Positions 43,115 to 51,259 of a stretch of DNA of 64,000 bases are shown here, piece after piece. A program made the translations under genes and the position numbers. The stretch comes from Ruminiclostridium cellobioparum DSM 1351 = ATCC 15832 (GTDB taxonomy: Bacteria; Bacillota; Clostridia; Acetivibrionales; DSM-1351). The stretch lies in NCBI RefSeq assembly GCF_000621505.1, contig NZ_JHYD01000030.1:45980-109979 (forward strand). The letters run 5' to 3'. Positions within the stretch are counted from its first letter, which is position 1; every line of letters begins with the position of its first letter. The notes below the pieces were generated by a model. That model was not told where the DNA came from. It made no database searches and worked only from the letters and a program-made list of their open reading frames with translations.

Positions 43115-43927
43115 CTATGCTTTCAATCCTGTCATATGAATTCCTTCTATAATCTGTTTCTGGAAGAAGAAGAAAACAATCAGCACCGGTATGGTTGCCA
43201 GACTTGCTGCCGCCATAACGAGATCCCACTGATTATAGGATTCTCCCGAAAACAATGCCAGTCCGACGGGCAGTGTGTATATATCCGGCTTGTCAACCGC
43301 AATTACCGGCCACAAAAATGCGTTCCAGTTTCCCAGGAAGGTAAATATGCCCAGAGCCGACATGGCAGGCTTCACCATGGGCATTGCTGTTCTTAAAAAT
43401 ATTCCGAATTCGGAAAGTCCATCTATTCTCCCGGCTTCAAGTATGTCGTCAGGTACACCCATAAAGAACTGTCTCATCATAAATATACCGAAGGCTGAAG
43501 TGAGTCCCGGAAAGAGCAGTGACCAGTAGGTATTTATCCAGCCCAGGGTGTTGCTCATCATATACCAGGGTATAATCAGCATTTCCGTGGGTATCATCAG
43601 CGTGGATAGAACTATGATAAACAGAAAATTTTTACCCCTGAAGGGAAGTTTTGCAAATGTATAGCCCACTAACGTATCAAAGCAAAGTACCGATACGGTT
43701 GTAATGCCCGCAACCACAAAACTGTTTTTAAACCACACCAGGAAATTTGAGTCTTCTATGACTCTGGCATAGTTATTGAGGGTCACACTTTTGGGAATTA
43801 TGGATGGACTATAGATATCCACTCCTGTTTTCAGGGATGTTGATATCATCCACAAAAACGGGAATACCATTATGATACCAATGATAGTAAGGGCCACATA
43901 TGCAAACACCTTATTATATTTACTCAT
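43115..43927 (-). CDS. Carbohydrate ABC transporter permease (MalG-like)
   Basis: A 270-residue permease, six transmembrane helices, beginning with VFAYVALTIIGIIMVFPFLW. The EAA loop is LEAGRIDGLSEFGIFLRTAM. The ATG at 43927 has AAGGAGGAGG upstream; 13 additional in-frame codons upstream are not likely translated. It works with the upstream MalF-like permease and lipoprotein. No ATPase gene is present in this operon. Confidence 0.9.
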   Translation of the reverse strand: MSKYNKVFAYVALTIIGIIMVFPFLWMISTSLKTGVDIYSPSIIPKSVTLNNYARVIEDSNFLVWFKNSFVVAGITTVSVLCFDTLVGYTFAKLPFRGKNFLFIIVLSTLMIPTEMLIIPWYMMSNTLGWINTYWSLLFPGLTSAFGIFMMRQFFMGVPDDILEAGRIDGLSEFGIFLRTAMPMVKPAMSALGIFTFLGNWNAFLWPVIAVDKPDIYTLPVGLALFSGESYNQWDLVMAAASLATIPVLIVFFFFQKQIIEGIHMTGLKA

Positions 43928-43962
43928 TTTCCTCCTCCTTTGGCTTCTTTTTGTATGCAATA

Positions 43963-44862
43963 TCAATTATCATATTTTTTATCCAGCACTTTCATCTGGA
44001 ACAGTGATATTGTGAGTATTATAATGAACAAAATAACTGTTGCCGCACTTGCATAACCCATTTTGTAATTAACAAATGCCAATTGGTAAATATATAGAAC
44101 AACACTGACAGTCGAATTTAATGGCCCGCCGGCAATTCCCTGCCCGCCGGAAGTAATGTTGAACACCTGTGTAAACACCTGCAGAGTCTGTATTGTAGCC
44201 ATTACGGAAAGATATACGATTGTAGGATTCAATAAAGGTATTGTTATATTTTTAAACTTTTGCCAGGGTGAAGCGCCATCAATCATTGCAGCTTCATAGT
44301 AGGTTTTGGGTACCTGTTTCAAGCCGGCCAAAAATATTATTGTATAAAATCCCAAGGCCTGCCATATTATATTTGAAATAACAACATATATGGCTTGAGA
44401 TGTACTGTCAAGGAAGGGTTGTCTTGAAATTCCGAAAAGTCCTATTACATTGTTGATCAAACCGCCCTGTTTCATAAACATCCATCTCCATACCCACGAT
44501 ACGGCGACTATTGATGTTACATATGGTATAAAAACCACCATTCTATAGACCGATGCGCCTTTGGTGATGCTGTTGAGCAGCATGGCTATACCAAGGCTGA
44601 GCGCCAAGCCTATAGGTACTGCAAATAATATATATTTTCCGGTATTTATCAAGGAAGCCTTGAATACCTGGTCATGGAACAGATCCATAAAATTATCAAG
44701 GAATACAAAGGGTTTGTTTTTTGAGAGCAGATCCCACTTGTGCAAACTGACATTGAATGCATACAAGGCCGGGTAAATTCTGATACACAGGAAAAACAGC
44801 ATAGGTGCCGATATGAATATATATGCCCACATGGATTGTCTTCCTTTAATTGATAGTTTCAT
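43963..44862 (-). CDS. Carbohydrate ABC transporter permease (MalF/UgpA-like)
   Basis: A 299-residue permease with about six helices (MWAYIFISAPMLFFLCIRIY first) and the EAA loop YEAAMIDGASPWQKFKNITI. The start at 44862 has AAAGGAGG upstream. Its long leader contains three tandem 16-base repeats and a strong hairpin that separates it from the binding-protein gene. It is the partner of the following MalG-like permease. Confidence 0.9.
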   Translation of the reverse strand: MKLSIKGRQSMWAYIFISAPMLFFLCIRIYPALYAFNVSLHKWDLLSKNKPFVFLDNFMDLFHDQVFKASLINTGKYILFAVPIGLALSLGIAMLLNSITKGASVYRMVVFIPYVTSIVAVSWVWRWMFMKQGGLINNVIGLFGISRQPFLDSTSQAIYVVISNIIWQALGFYTIIFLAGLKQVPKTYYEAAMIDGASPWQKFKNITIPLLNPTIVYLSVMATIQTLQVFTQVFNITSGGQGIAGGPLNSTVSVVLYIYQLAFVNYKMGYASAATVILFIIILTISLFQMKVLDKKYDN

Positions 44863-44892
44863 CTGAGACCTCCTTTTGAGAGTCAAGTCTTT

Positions 44893-44936
44893 ATTAAGAC
44901 ATATTTTTATTAAGACATATCTTTAATAAGACATAT
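44893..44936. repeat. Three tandem 16-base repeats with TAAGACATAT core
   Basis: ATTAAGACATAT occurs at 44893 and 44909 and as AATAAGACATAT at 44925, an exact 16-base period. TTAAGACATA occurs once more in the loop and 3' arm of the neighbouring hairpin. It lies in the leader of the permease gene and may be a protein or RNA binding array, or a replication-slippage product. Confidence 0.7.
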
Positions 44937-44964
44937 TACTTTTTACAGACTGCCTCCATAAGTG

Positions 44965-44992
44965 CCCGGTATGTCCGTTAAGACATACCGGG
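44965..44992. other. Binding-protein/permease intergenic stem-loop
   Basis: A perfect 10-bp stem CCCGGTATGT/ACATACCGGG with an 8-base loop downstream of the binding-protein stop codon. Same position as the hairpin at 12170-12214 in the other importer operon. It probably stabilises the binding-protein mRNA. Confidence 0.75.
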
Positions 44993-45076
44993 TATTGAAA
45001 AGTACATTTTCAACTCTTTTATGGAGGTCAATTTATTACCTATATTACCTCGTCATAATCCAACCACCGGGCAAGC

Positions 45077-46405
45077 CTACTTGCCCCAATATTCATCCAG
45101 CAGCTTCTGAACCTGTGCCGTTGCTTCATCAAGAGCTTGCTTGGGATCTACATTGTTCAACAGAACTTTGTCTATGGCATCCATCAAAGCTTTTCTGTCT
45201 GCATCTTCATCAACGTAGAAGTATGAATCTGCTATAGGCAATTGCTGGATAAACGGTGCAAGTTTGTCATCCTTAAGCAGTTCCGGATCGTTTGCAATCT
45301 CTGTACGGGCACCGATTTCACCAATTTTCTGTGTCCAGGTCTTCATAACTTCGGTTGAAGTGAGATACTCCAGGAATTTAACCGATGCATCCAATTTGTC
45401 TCCGGTTGCATTTGTAGTAATACCGTTGGTCCAGAAGGAACCAAAGGATGTATCGACACCATTGTAGGACGGCAGAACGGTTACACCATAATTCAGATCT
45501 TTGGCCTGTGATTTCAATGAGCCCAAACGATATGAGCCGTCAATATGCAAAGCTGCCTTACCGCTTATAAAAGCTGTGGAATCATCAGTAAAGAAGTCTT
45601 TTTCACCTACTTTATCAACCTTTGCCAGATTGACAAGAAACTCAAATGCTTTGTATCCGTTCTCCGATGCATTCCACTGAACTGTCTTCTGATCGGCGCT
45701 TATGGGCTCCTGTCCAAACTGTTTGAGAAGAACAGGGCGGAACCATGAGTGCAATTGTCCGGAGGGCTGGAATGTAAGTCCTTCAATCTCAAGCTTTCCA
45801 TTTTCTATCTTTGTACATTTCTTAGCCATTTCAACCAATTCTTCAAGAGTTTTGGGCGGCTTTTCAGGATCCAGTCCATTGGCCTTAAAAATATCCTTAT
45901 TCCAGAAAAGACCCAGAGTACGGACTGCTGTAGGTACAGTATAATACTTTCCGTCAATTTTATTTACTTTAACCATTGGAGCAAAAGTGCTCTCTATCTT
46001 TTCAGCCGAAAAGGATGCTTCGGGGAGCTGCTGCAAGGTTCCCGACTTAACGTACTTTGGCACCCACCCATAATAGAGGTTTATTATATCAGGACCGGAA
46101 CCTGCCGAAACTGCTGCAGCTACCTTTTGCTGATAGGAGTCATAAGGAAAATGCTTTTGAACTACTGTTATATTACTATTGGCACCTTGAAATTCCTTTA
46201 TCAGTTCATCCATCAGATTTACTTTTGTCTCATAGAAGTATTGCCAATATTCAATACTTACAGGTTTGGCTGCTGCAGTTGTGGATGTTTCAGTACTTGT
46301 CTGCGGGGTCGAATCGGGTGCCTCATTTTTATTACCGCACCCGGCTAAAAGAACAGAAAACGTCATGCAACCCGCCAAAATAAGAGATATAACTTTTCTA
46401 CCCAT
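45077..46405 (-). CDS. Extracellular solute-binding lipoprotein, family 1
   Basis: A 442-residue lipoprotein with a signal peptide ending LLAGC (Cys23), a short Ser/Thr-rich linker and a family 1 binding domain (IEYWQYFYETKVNLMDELIK). AAAGGAGG precedes the ATG. It delivers substrate to the two permeases downstream. Likely ligand is a sugar or sugar conjugate; the downstream lyase and desulfidase-like genes hint at a nitrogen- or sulfur-bearing compound. The 224 bases upstream hold an inverted repeat next to the ROK kinase stop codon but no convincing consensus promoter. Confidence 0.92.
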   Translation of the reverse strand: MGRKVISLILAGCMTFSVLLAGCGNKNEAPDSTPQTSTETSTTAAAKPVSIEYWQYFYETKVNLMDELIKEFQGANSNITVVQKHFPYDSYQQKVAAAVSAGSGPDIINLYYGWVPKYVKSGTLQQLPEASFSAEKIESTFAPMVKVNKIDGKYYTVPTAVRTLGLFWNKDIFKANGLDPEKPPKTLEELVEMAKKCTKIENGKLEIEGLTFQPSGQLHSWFRPVLLKQFGQEPISADQKTVQWNASENGYKAFEFLVNLAKVDKVGEKDFFTDDSTAFISGKAALHIDGSYRLGSLKSQAKDLNYGVTVLPSYNGVDTSFGSFWTNGITTNATGDKLDASVKFLEYLTSTEVMKTWTQKIGEIGARTEIANDPELLKDDKLAPFIQQLPIADSYFYVDEDADRKALMDAIDKVLLNNVDPKQALDEATAQVQKLLDEYWGK

Positions 46406-46599
46406 AAAATCCTCCTTTTAATTACAAACAAAATGTTTTTTAGCCATACTTATTCCCCTCAGCTAATTTCCGAAAAAGACAGTAAATACAAAAGCAAACT
46501 TACCCATCCTCCCTTCCTTAACATATTGAATTATGTGCAATTTTCTTCATGTCTATCAGCTTCCCGGGGAGTCGCTCAAACTGTTTAGCACTTTATATT

Positions 46600-46631
46600 A
46601 ATTGTTATTTGAACAAAGTCTTATAACAATT
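46600..46631. promoter_or_regulatory. Inverted repeat upstream of the binding-protein operon
   Basis: AATTGTTAT-N14-ATAACAATT, perfect 9-bp arms, overlapping the stop codon of the ROK kinase gene. It could be an operator or a weak AT-rich hairpin. Confidence 0.4.
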
Positions 46632-47571
46632 ATAGTCTGATATTTGATAAAATCAGGTTGGTTTGTTCGGTTTCCTTACTATTGGTGGCATAAAAAACAC
46701 TTAAAGCACTCCCAACAGCTCCTCCATATGCACCGGTTTTTGAAAGGCCAAGCTTCACTTTCAACGGTATCAACCGGGTTACATTCCTCGTCACTTCGTC
46801 AAGGAACTCCTGTCCTTCTTCCGCCATTCCTCCGCCTATCACAACAATCTCGGGATTAAGAATGCAAAAGAGTGAGCTTATTCCCAGCCCCAGGTATTTA
46901 TATACATCCGTTACAACCTTTTGGGCCTCACTATTTCCCTGTTTTGCCTGTAAAAATATCTCCTTGCAGTCCAGAGGCTTATCGGTAATGGCCTGGTAAA
47001 TACGTCCGGCGGCCGATGCGGAAGCTTTATTTTCAAAATAGCCGAATTCATTTTTACGGTAGGACTCCTGATATGCCTCAATGCTTAAAGGCAAGTATCC
47101 TATTTCTCCAGCTTCATAGCTATGACCTCTGTATATTTTCCCATCGAGATATAATCCGCATCCAATGCCGGTACCAATGGTAACCATTGCAAAATCATTG
47201 GACTGTTTGGCAGCTCCCAGATATTTTTCGGCTATGGTCCAGGCATTGACATCATTATCAACAAACGCTCTTATTCCAAACTTTCTTTCTATATGCTCCT
47301 TCAGAAATACATCTTTCCAGTCAAAGGCCGGGCATACCACAACTTTGCCGGTATCATAATCAACGGTGCCCGGAACTCCCACTCCAATCCCGCGAATATC
47401 AGTCTTGCTCTGCTTTATCAAGGTTCCAATCATATCATCAATATTTTTTATATATTGGTCTCCCAGGTAATCACTTTTTCTTTTGCAAGAGTAAATGATA
47501 TTACCGCGTTCATCACATATTGCTGCTGAAATATTTGTTCCCCCGATATCTAAACCAATACTTGTCGGCAT
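46630..47571 (-). CDS. ROK family sugar kinase
   Basis: A 313-residue ROK kinase without a DNA-binding domain. The ATP/phosphate motif is IGLDIGGTNISAAI; the catalytic Asp is in AFVDNDVNAWTIAEKY; the second phosphate motif is VTIGTGIGCGLYLDGKIYRG. The ROK zinc motif is missing: after GEIGY the sequence runs LPLSIEAYQESYRKNEFGY, nearly the same as in the ROK repressor nearby. It probably phosphorylates the sugar imported by the downstream operon. AGAGGAG precedes the ATG. It has its own promoter and a XylR-like operator. Confidence 0.87.
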   Translation of the reverse strand: MPTSIGLDIGGTNISAAICDERGNIIYSCKRKSDYLGDQYIKNIDDMIGTLIKQSKTDIRGIGVGVPGTVDYDTGKVVVCPAFDWKDVFLKEHIERKFGIRAFVDNDVNAWTIAEKYLGAAKQSNDFAMVTIGTGIGCGLYLDGKIYRGHSYEAGEIGYLPLSIEAYQESYRKNEFGYFENKASASAAGRIYQAITDKPLDCKEIFLQAKQGNSEAQKVVTDVYKYLGLGISSLFCILNPEIVVIGGGMAEEGQEFLDEVTRNVTRLIPLKVKLGLSKTGAYGGAVGSALSVFYATNSKETEQTNLILSNIRL

Positions 47572-47589
47572 ATGTCATCTCCTCTATTT

Positions 47590-47612
47590 GTTAGTTTTAT
47601 GTACGAACTAAC
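47590..47612. promoter_or_regulatory. XylR/ROK-type operator
   Basis: GTTAGTT-N9-AACTAAC lies between the promoter and start codon of the ROK kinase gene. This matches the Firmicute XylR operator form (TTAGTT...AACTAA). The likely binder is the ROK repressor encoded at 39698-40840. Confidence 0.6.
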
Positions 47613-47672
47613 TTTATCAAAAAAAATGACGTTTTGTTCACATTCGACAAATTTCATCATTAATTTAATTTT

Positions 47673-47701
47673 ATTTTAGTGTATAATTTTTGTTTTGTCA
47701 A
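47673..47701 (-). promoter_or_regulatory. Promoter of the ROK kinase gene
   Basis: A consensus -35 TTGACA (47696-47701), 17-base spacer and -10 TAAAAT (47673-47678) on the minus strand, about 100 bases upstream of the start codon. Confidence 0.75.
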
Positions 47702-47715
47702 TATATTATATGTGT

Positions 47716-47758
47716 AAAAAAAAAGAATAGTCCACAACCCGGGACTATTCTTTTTTTT
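47716..47758. terminator. Intrinsic terminator of the nucleoside operon
   Basis: Stem AGAATAGTCC/GGGACTATTCT flanked by T-runs on both strands. It lies 19 bases beyond the TrpA-like stop codon and directly upstream of the ROK kinase promoter. Confidence 0.88.
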
Positions 47759-47776
47759 GTAGTTTAACTTGGTTAT

Positions 47777-48499
47777 TTAGTCATTGCAGGTCTTTTTTAA
47801 TAGTGCTATTGTTTCTTTCATTTTAGGAACATCATTATGGAGCTTAAGTACCGTGCTTCCTACAAAAACCCCGTCGGCTCGGGCATCTTTTGCCATTTGT
47901 ATATCTTCAGGAGCATATATTCCCACTCCGCAGTATATCTCTCTTTTTATTCCCAGCTTCTTCAAATGCTCGATGCAGTGCTTAAGTGTGGGAAATTCAG
48001 GATTGATATTGTTTGTAGTAGGTTTGGCCTGCATATAAACAAAACCGTTGGACAAAAGCGCCGATTGAATTTCCTTCTCATCCATGTGGAATTGTACATA
48101 GCAGGATATCTTGATGCCGTTTTCGATAAGCCTGCTCTTTACTTCTTCGTTGTGGCTTCCCACATAGATAAGGTCCATTAAATCATTATCCACACAGAAT
48201 TTTATAAACCTATCAACTCCTATTTCCAAAATAGTATTCTCATATGAAAGAAGTATGAACTTTGTGTCAGGATGATTGCTTTTAATTTTTATGATCCCAT
48301 CCATATATTTACTGTAATCGTTACATGCTTCAAGAGCTTCCTTCATACGGTTGGCTATATATTCACCCTCAAGATAGGGGTCCGGGGATGGAAAATCCAC
48401 CTCTATAATATCGCAGCCTGCCTGAATATAGTTTTCAGCCATTGCAATGCTTGATTCAATTGTGGGATATCCATTGGATAAATAACATATCAGTTTCAC
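47777..48499 (-). CDS. TrpA-like TIM-barrel lyase
   Basis: A 240-residue homolog of tryptophan synthase alpha, not part of a trp operon. The TrpA catalytic Glu aligns with Glu33 (DIIEVDFPSPDP) and the catalytic Asp is replaced by Glu44 (PYLEGEY). The phosphate-binding C-terminus is kept (CGVGIYAPEDI and GVFVGSTVLK). The start is GTG at 48499 with GGAGG five bases upstream. TrpA performs a retro-aldol cleavage releasing glyceraldehyde-3-phosphate, so this protein may cleave a base- or side-chain-glycerol phosphate formed in nucleoside breakdown. That role is inferred from fold and neighbours. Last gene of the operon. Confidence 0.75.
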   Translation of the reverse strand: MKLICYLSNGYPTIESSIAMAENYIQAGCDIIEVDFPSPDPYLEGEYIANRMKEALEACNDYSKYMDGIIKIKSNHPDTKFILLSYENTILEIGVDRFIKFCVDNDLMDLIYVGSHNEEVKSRLIENGIKISCYVQFHMDEKEIQSALLSNGFVYMQAKPTTNNINPEFPTLKHCIEHLKKLGIKREIYCGVGIYAPEDIQMAKDARADGVFVGSTVLKLHNDVPKMKETIALLKKTCND

Positions 48500-48520
48500 A
48501 GTAACCTCCAAAAGCTGTAA

Positions 48521-49675
48521 TTATTTTGACTGAGCTTTATATATTTTTATGAATAATGCTTCTATCTGTTCTCTGGTGGGAATAACCGGATTTGTTTTGG
48601 TGCATCCGTCATTCAGCGCCATTTCAGACATGGCCCCAAGCTTTTCCATATATGCGTTTTCATCGGGTATCAGTTCTGAAATAAACGGCGGAATACCTAT
48701 GGTTTTATTCAAATTTTCAACAACACTTATCAGATCGTCGGCTCCCAGTTCCTTTGCCAGCTTTGAATAAGCAGCTTTTGCAGTTTCATCCTCCAGATTG
48801 AATTTCATAACAAAGGGAAGTATTATTGCATCGGCCAACCCGTGGGAGACGCCGAAATAGCTTCCCAGTGTATGGGCCATGGAATGGACTATACCTAAAG
48901 AGACATTGGTAAAGGCCAGTCCGGCAACCATGGACGCATTTATCATTGTTTCACGGTACTCAATTGTATTTCCGTCGGCACAGGCCCTGGGGAGATTTAC
49001 GATTATGTCCTTTGCCGCATTTCCGGCCAATATATTGCTCAAATAATTAGCTCTCCTGGATACCAGTGCCTCCAGGGCATGTGTCAATGCATCCATGCCG
49101 GTTTCGGCAGTAATTTTTGCAGGCATGGTGACAGTTACCTCAGGGTCGCAGATGGCAATGTCAGGCATCATTTCCATGTTGCCTATGCCGTATTTCACAT
49201 GGGTCTCATCATCGGTGATGACCACAGAACGGCTGACCTCACTGGCAGTACCGCTGGTTGAGGGTATGCAGACCAGAATGGCCTTGTTTCTCAGCCCGGG
49301 TATGGGATTGGGGGGTACAATGTCCTTTAATGCGGTCAATTCAGGATGCTCATAATAAACCCACATGGCTTTCGCCGCATCCATTGCCGAACCCCCTCCC
49401 AGTCCTATTATTATATCGGGCCGTTCCTGCTTCATTGCTTCAGCGCCTCTATATACGGTGCTGAACAGCGGATCGGGTTCCACCCCCTCAAAGACAGAGC
49501 TGTCTATTCCCGCTTCTTTCAAATAATCTATGGTTTTCTGTAAAATTCCGCTTTTTTTCATGCTTGAGCCGCCGGTTACAATAAATGCTTTTTTCCCCTG
49601 CAGTGTCTTAAGGTGCTCAAGCGATCCCTGTCCGAACATCAACTGGCTTCCGGCAAGTTTCATCGGTCTCATCAT
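48521..49675 (-). CDS. Iron-containing alcohol dehydrogenase
   Basis: A 384-residue family III dehydrogenase. The NAD motif is GLGGGSAMDAAK. Iron ligands are expected in the Asp/His of MDALTHALEALVS and the histidines of HSMAHTLGSYFG and SHGLADAIILPF. These enzymes reduce aldehydes or ketones to alcohols with NAD(P)H. In this operon it may reduce an aldehyde released by a TIM-barrel lyase, as alcohol dehydrogenases do in other nucleoside-salvage shunts. The ATG at 49675 has AAAGGAC upstream; extra upstream in-frame codons overlap the BtpA gene and are unlikely. Confidence 0.9.
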   Translation of the reverse strand: MMRPMKLAGSQLMFGQGSLEHLKTLQGKKAFIVTGGSSMKKSGILQKTIDYLKEAGIDSSVFEGVEPDPLFSTVYRGAEAMKQERPDIIIGLGGGSAMDAAKAMWVYYEHPELTALKDIVPPNPIPGLRNKAILVCIPSTSGTASEVSRSVVITDDETHVKYGIGNMEMMPDIAICDPEVTVTMPAKITAETGMDALTHALEALVSRRANYLSNILAGNAAKDIIVNLPRACADGNTIEYRETMINASMVAGLAFTNVSLGIVHSMAHTLGSYFGVSHGLADAIILPFVMKFNLEDETAKAAYSKLAKELGADDLISVVENLNKTIGIPPFISELIPDENAYMEKLGAMSEMALNDGCTKTNPVIPTREQIEALFIKIYKAQSK

Positions 49676-49709
49676 AAATATCAGTCCTTTATTCTGTAAT
49701 ATTTTAACT

Positions 49710-50498
49710 CTACCCATTAAAAGCTTTAACAAGCTCTGTGCAAAGCTCCGGAGAAACAGGATTTTCTATAATGCCGCCTTCCTTCAGGCTGGAGCCCACT
49801 ATGGCACCGTTGGCAATTTTCAGCTGTTCCTTTATATTAGAGGCTTTAACACCGCTTCCGGCAATGACCGGCAGCTTGGTAACCTGTTTGACTCTTTTTA
49901 TAATGTCTATGGGAGTTTCAACACCTATATGCGTACCCGTCACAATAACAGCATCGGCTCCGCAGGCCTCTGCCGCTTTTGCAGAATCCTCTATTGTTAC
50001 GTGGGGGAGCAGCATATGAGTGTGTTTTACCTGAATGTCGGCAAGTATCTTCACATTTTCAGCTCCGAGATTTTTTCTGAATTTCATTGCTTCACGGGCG
50101 CAGGGTGTGATGATCCCGCCAAAGAACTCCACCGTGTCCACAAATACCGGTATTCTCACAAAATCTGCGTCAATGGCTTTTGCAATGGAAAGCGCCGTCG
50201 CATAATCATTCATAGCCGCATCTATGCCGATGGGTATGCTCACATTTTGTGCTACAATGGCGCTGATAGCCGCCAGTGCACAGGACTGTTCAATATCAAG
50301 ATTTATGCCGAAGGCTCCGTCGCCCATATTTTCTATTATTATGGCATCCATTCCTGACTTTTCAAGCGTAATGGCATCCTTCACGGCCTGGTCGGTCACT
50401 TTCTTCATATCCCCGCAGAAACCCGGTGTCCCCGGCAGCGCAAGACAATGCACCATTCCTATTACAAGACTTTTATCATTAAAGTTTAAACCCTTCAT
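49710..50498 (-). CDS. BtpA/SgcQ family TIM-barrel protein
   Basis: A 262-residue TIM barrel of the BtpA/SgcQ family. Landmarks are GMVHCLALPGTPGF at the N-terminus, IIENMGDGAF, ADFVRIPVFVDT, and the phosphate-binding end IAGSGVKASNIKEQL plus GAIVGSSLK. The family has no firmly assigned reaction that I know of; members occur in sugar and nucleoside gene clusters. The ATG overlaps the nucleoside phosphorylase stop (ATGA). Retained phosphate-binding loops suggest a phosphorylated substrate, perhaps a sugar phosphate made by the phosphorylase and kinase. Confidence 0.85.
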   Translation of the reverse strand: MKGLNFNDKSLVIGMVHCLALPGTPGFCGDMKKVTDQAVKDAITLEKSGMDAIIIENMGDGAFGINLDIEQSCALAAISAIVAQNVSIPIGIDAAMNDYATALSIAKAIDADFVRIPVFVDTVEFFGGIITPCAREAMKFRKNLGAENVKILADIQVKHTHMLLPHVTIEDSAKAAEACGADAVIVTGTHIGVETPIDIIKRVKQVTKLPVIAGSGVKASNIKEQLKIANGAIVGSSLKEGGIIENPVSPELCTELVKAFNG

Positions 50499-51253
50499 CT
50501 TCCAGCCACCTCTCTGTCATATATTACAAGCCCGTCAAGAGCTATTTTGCACAGATCTTCCTCGGACTTTGTGCGCGCATCCCCCTTAAGGAAGTCCTTC
50601 AGGTTTTCAAGAACTGTCGTCATTGTTACGATACAGCCCTTTATGCCCATGAGGTTCGCCAATACCAGCATACAGCTGGATTCCATATCCACTGCCGAAA
50701 TATTGTATTTTTTCAGAGCGGTAAAAGTCTCGCTCATGTCTTTATTCATTTTGGCCGACAGGCGTGAATCCCTCATCTGGCTGTAGAAACCATCCATGGT
50801 ACAGGTAATTCCGTTAACATATTCTCTTCCGTTTTCCAATGTGCTTTTATTCATGCAGTTTATGAGTTCAATATCTGCCACCGCCGGGAAAGACGTGGGC
50901 ACGTATGTTTTACTTGTAGCTTCCTCTCTCATTGCCCCGGTCGGAATAATAAGTTTTCCCAGCAGGTCATCCTTGAGCCCCATGGTGGTGCCCATACGGA
51001 CGGCAACCTCCATACCGCACTGGTACATCTCCTCCATGGCAATGGCGGCGGATGGAGCTCCTATACCTGTTGAAGTGACCGTTATCCTGACACCCTTATA
51101 TAAGCCTGTATAGGTGTTGAATTCTCTGGCAAAAGCTATATGCCGTACATCTTCCAGCTGCTTCGCAACTGTCTCCACCCTCCAGGGATCTCCTGAAAAG
51201 AGCACGTATTTTGCTATATCTTTTTCCTCTGTTTTTGAATATAAAGTTTGCAT
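50495..51253 (-). CDS. Nucleoside phosphorylase (uridine phosphorylase-like)
   Basis: A 252-residue PNP/UDP family phosphorylase that cleaves a nucleoside with phosphate to base and (deoxy)ribose-1-phosphate. Phosphate contacts are in FSGDPWRVE and the STGIGAPSAAIAMEEM loop, with VRMGTTMGL. The ribose-binding Glu is in AVDMESSCM. GAGTGAGGA lies upstream of the ATG. Its presence with BMP-type transport genes establishes nucleoside use. The base-binding region is not classic enough to call uridine, adenosine or another nucleoside. Confidence 0.88.
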   Translation of the reverse strand: MQTLYSKTEEKDIAKYVLFSGDPWRVETVAKQLEDVRHIAFAREFNTYTGLYKGVRITVTSTGIGAPSAAIAMEEMYQCGMEVAVRMGTTMGLKDDLLGKLIIPTGAMREEATSKTYVPTSFPAVADIELINCMNKSTLENGREYVNGITCTMDGFYSQMRDSRLSAKMNKDMSETFTALKKYNISAVDMESSCMLVLANLMGIKGCIVTMTTVLENLKDFLKGDARTKSEEDLCKIALDGLVIYDREVAGR

Positions 51254-51259
51254 TTATCC

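Noticed and set aside
44893..44936. A CRISPR array
   Set aside because: The repeats are only 12 bases conserved with 4-base gaps at a 16-base period; there are no spacers and no cas genes in the window.
49530..50357. A 275-residue plus-strand frame over the BtpA-family gene
   Set aside because: Cysteine-, tyrosine- and isoleucine-rich shadow of the real minus-strand gene, with no ribosome site.
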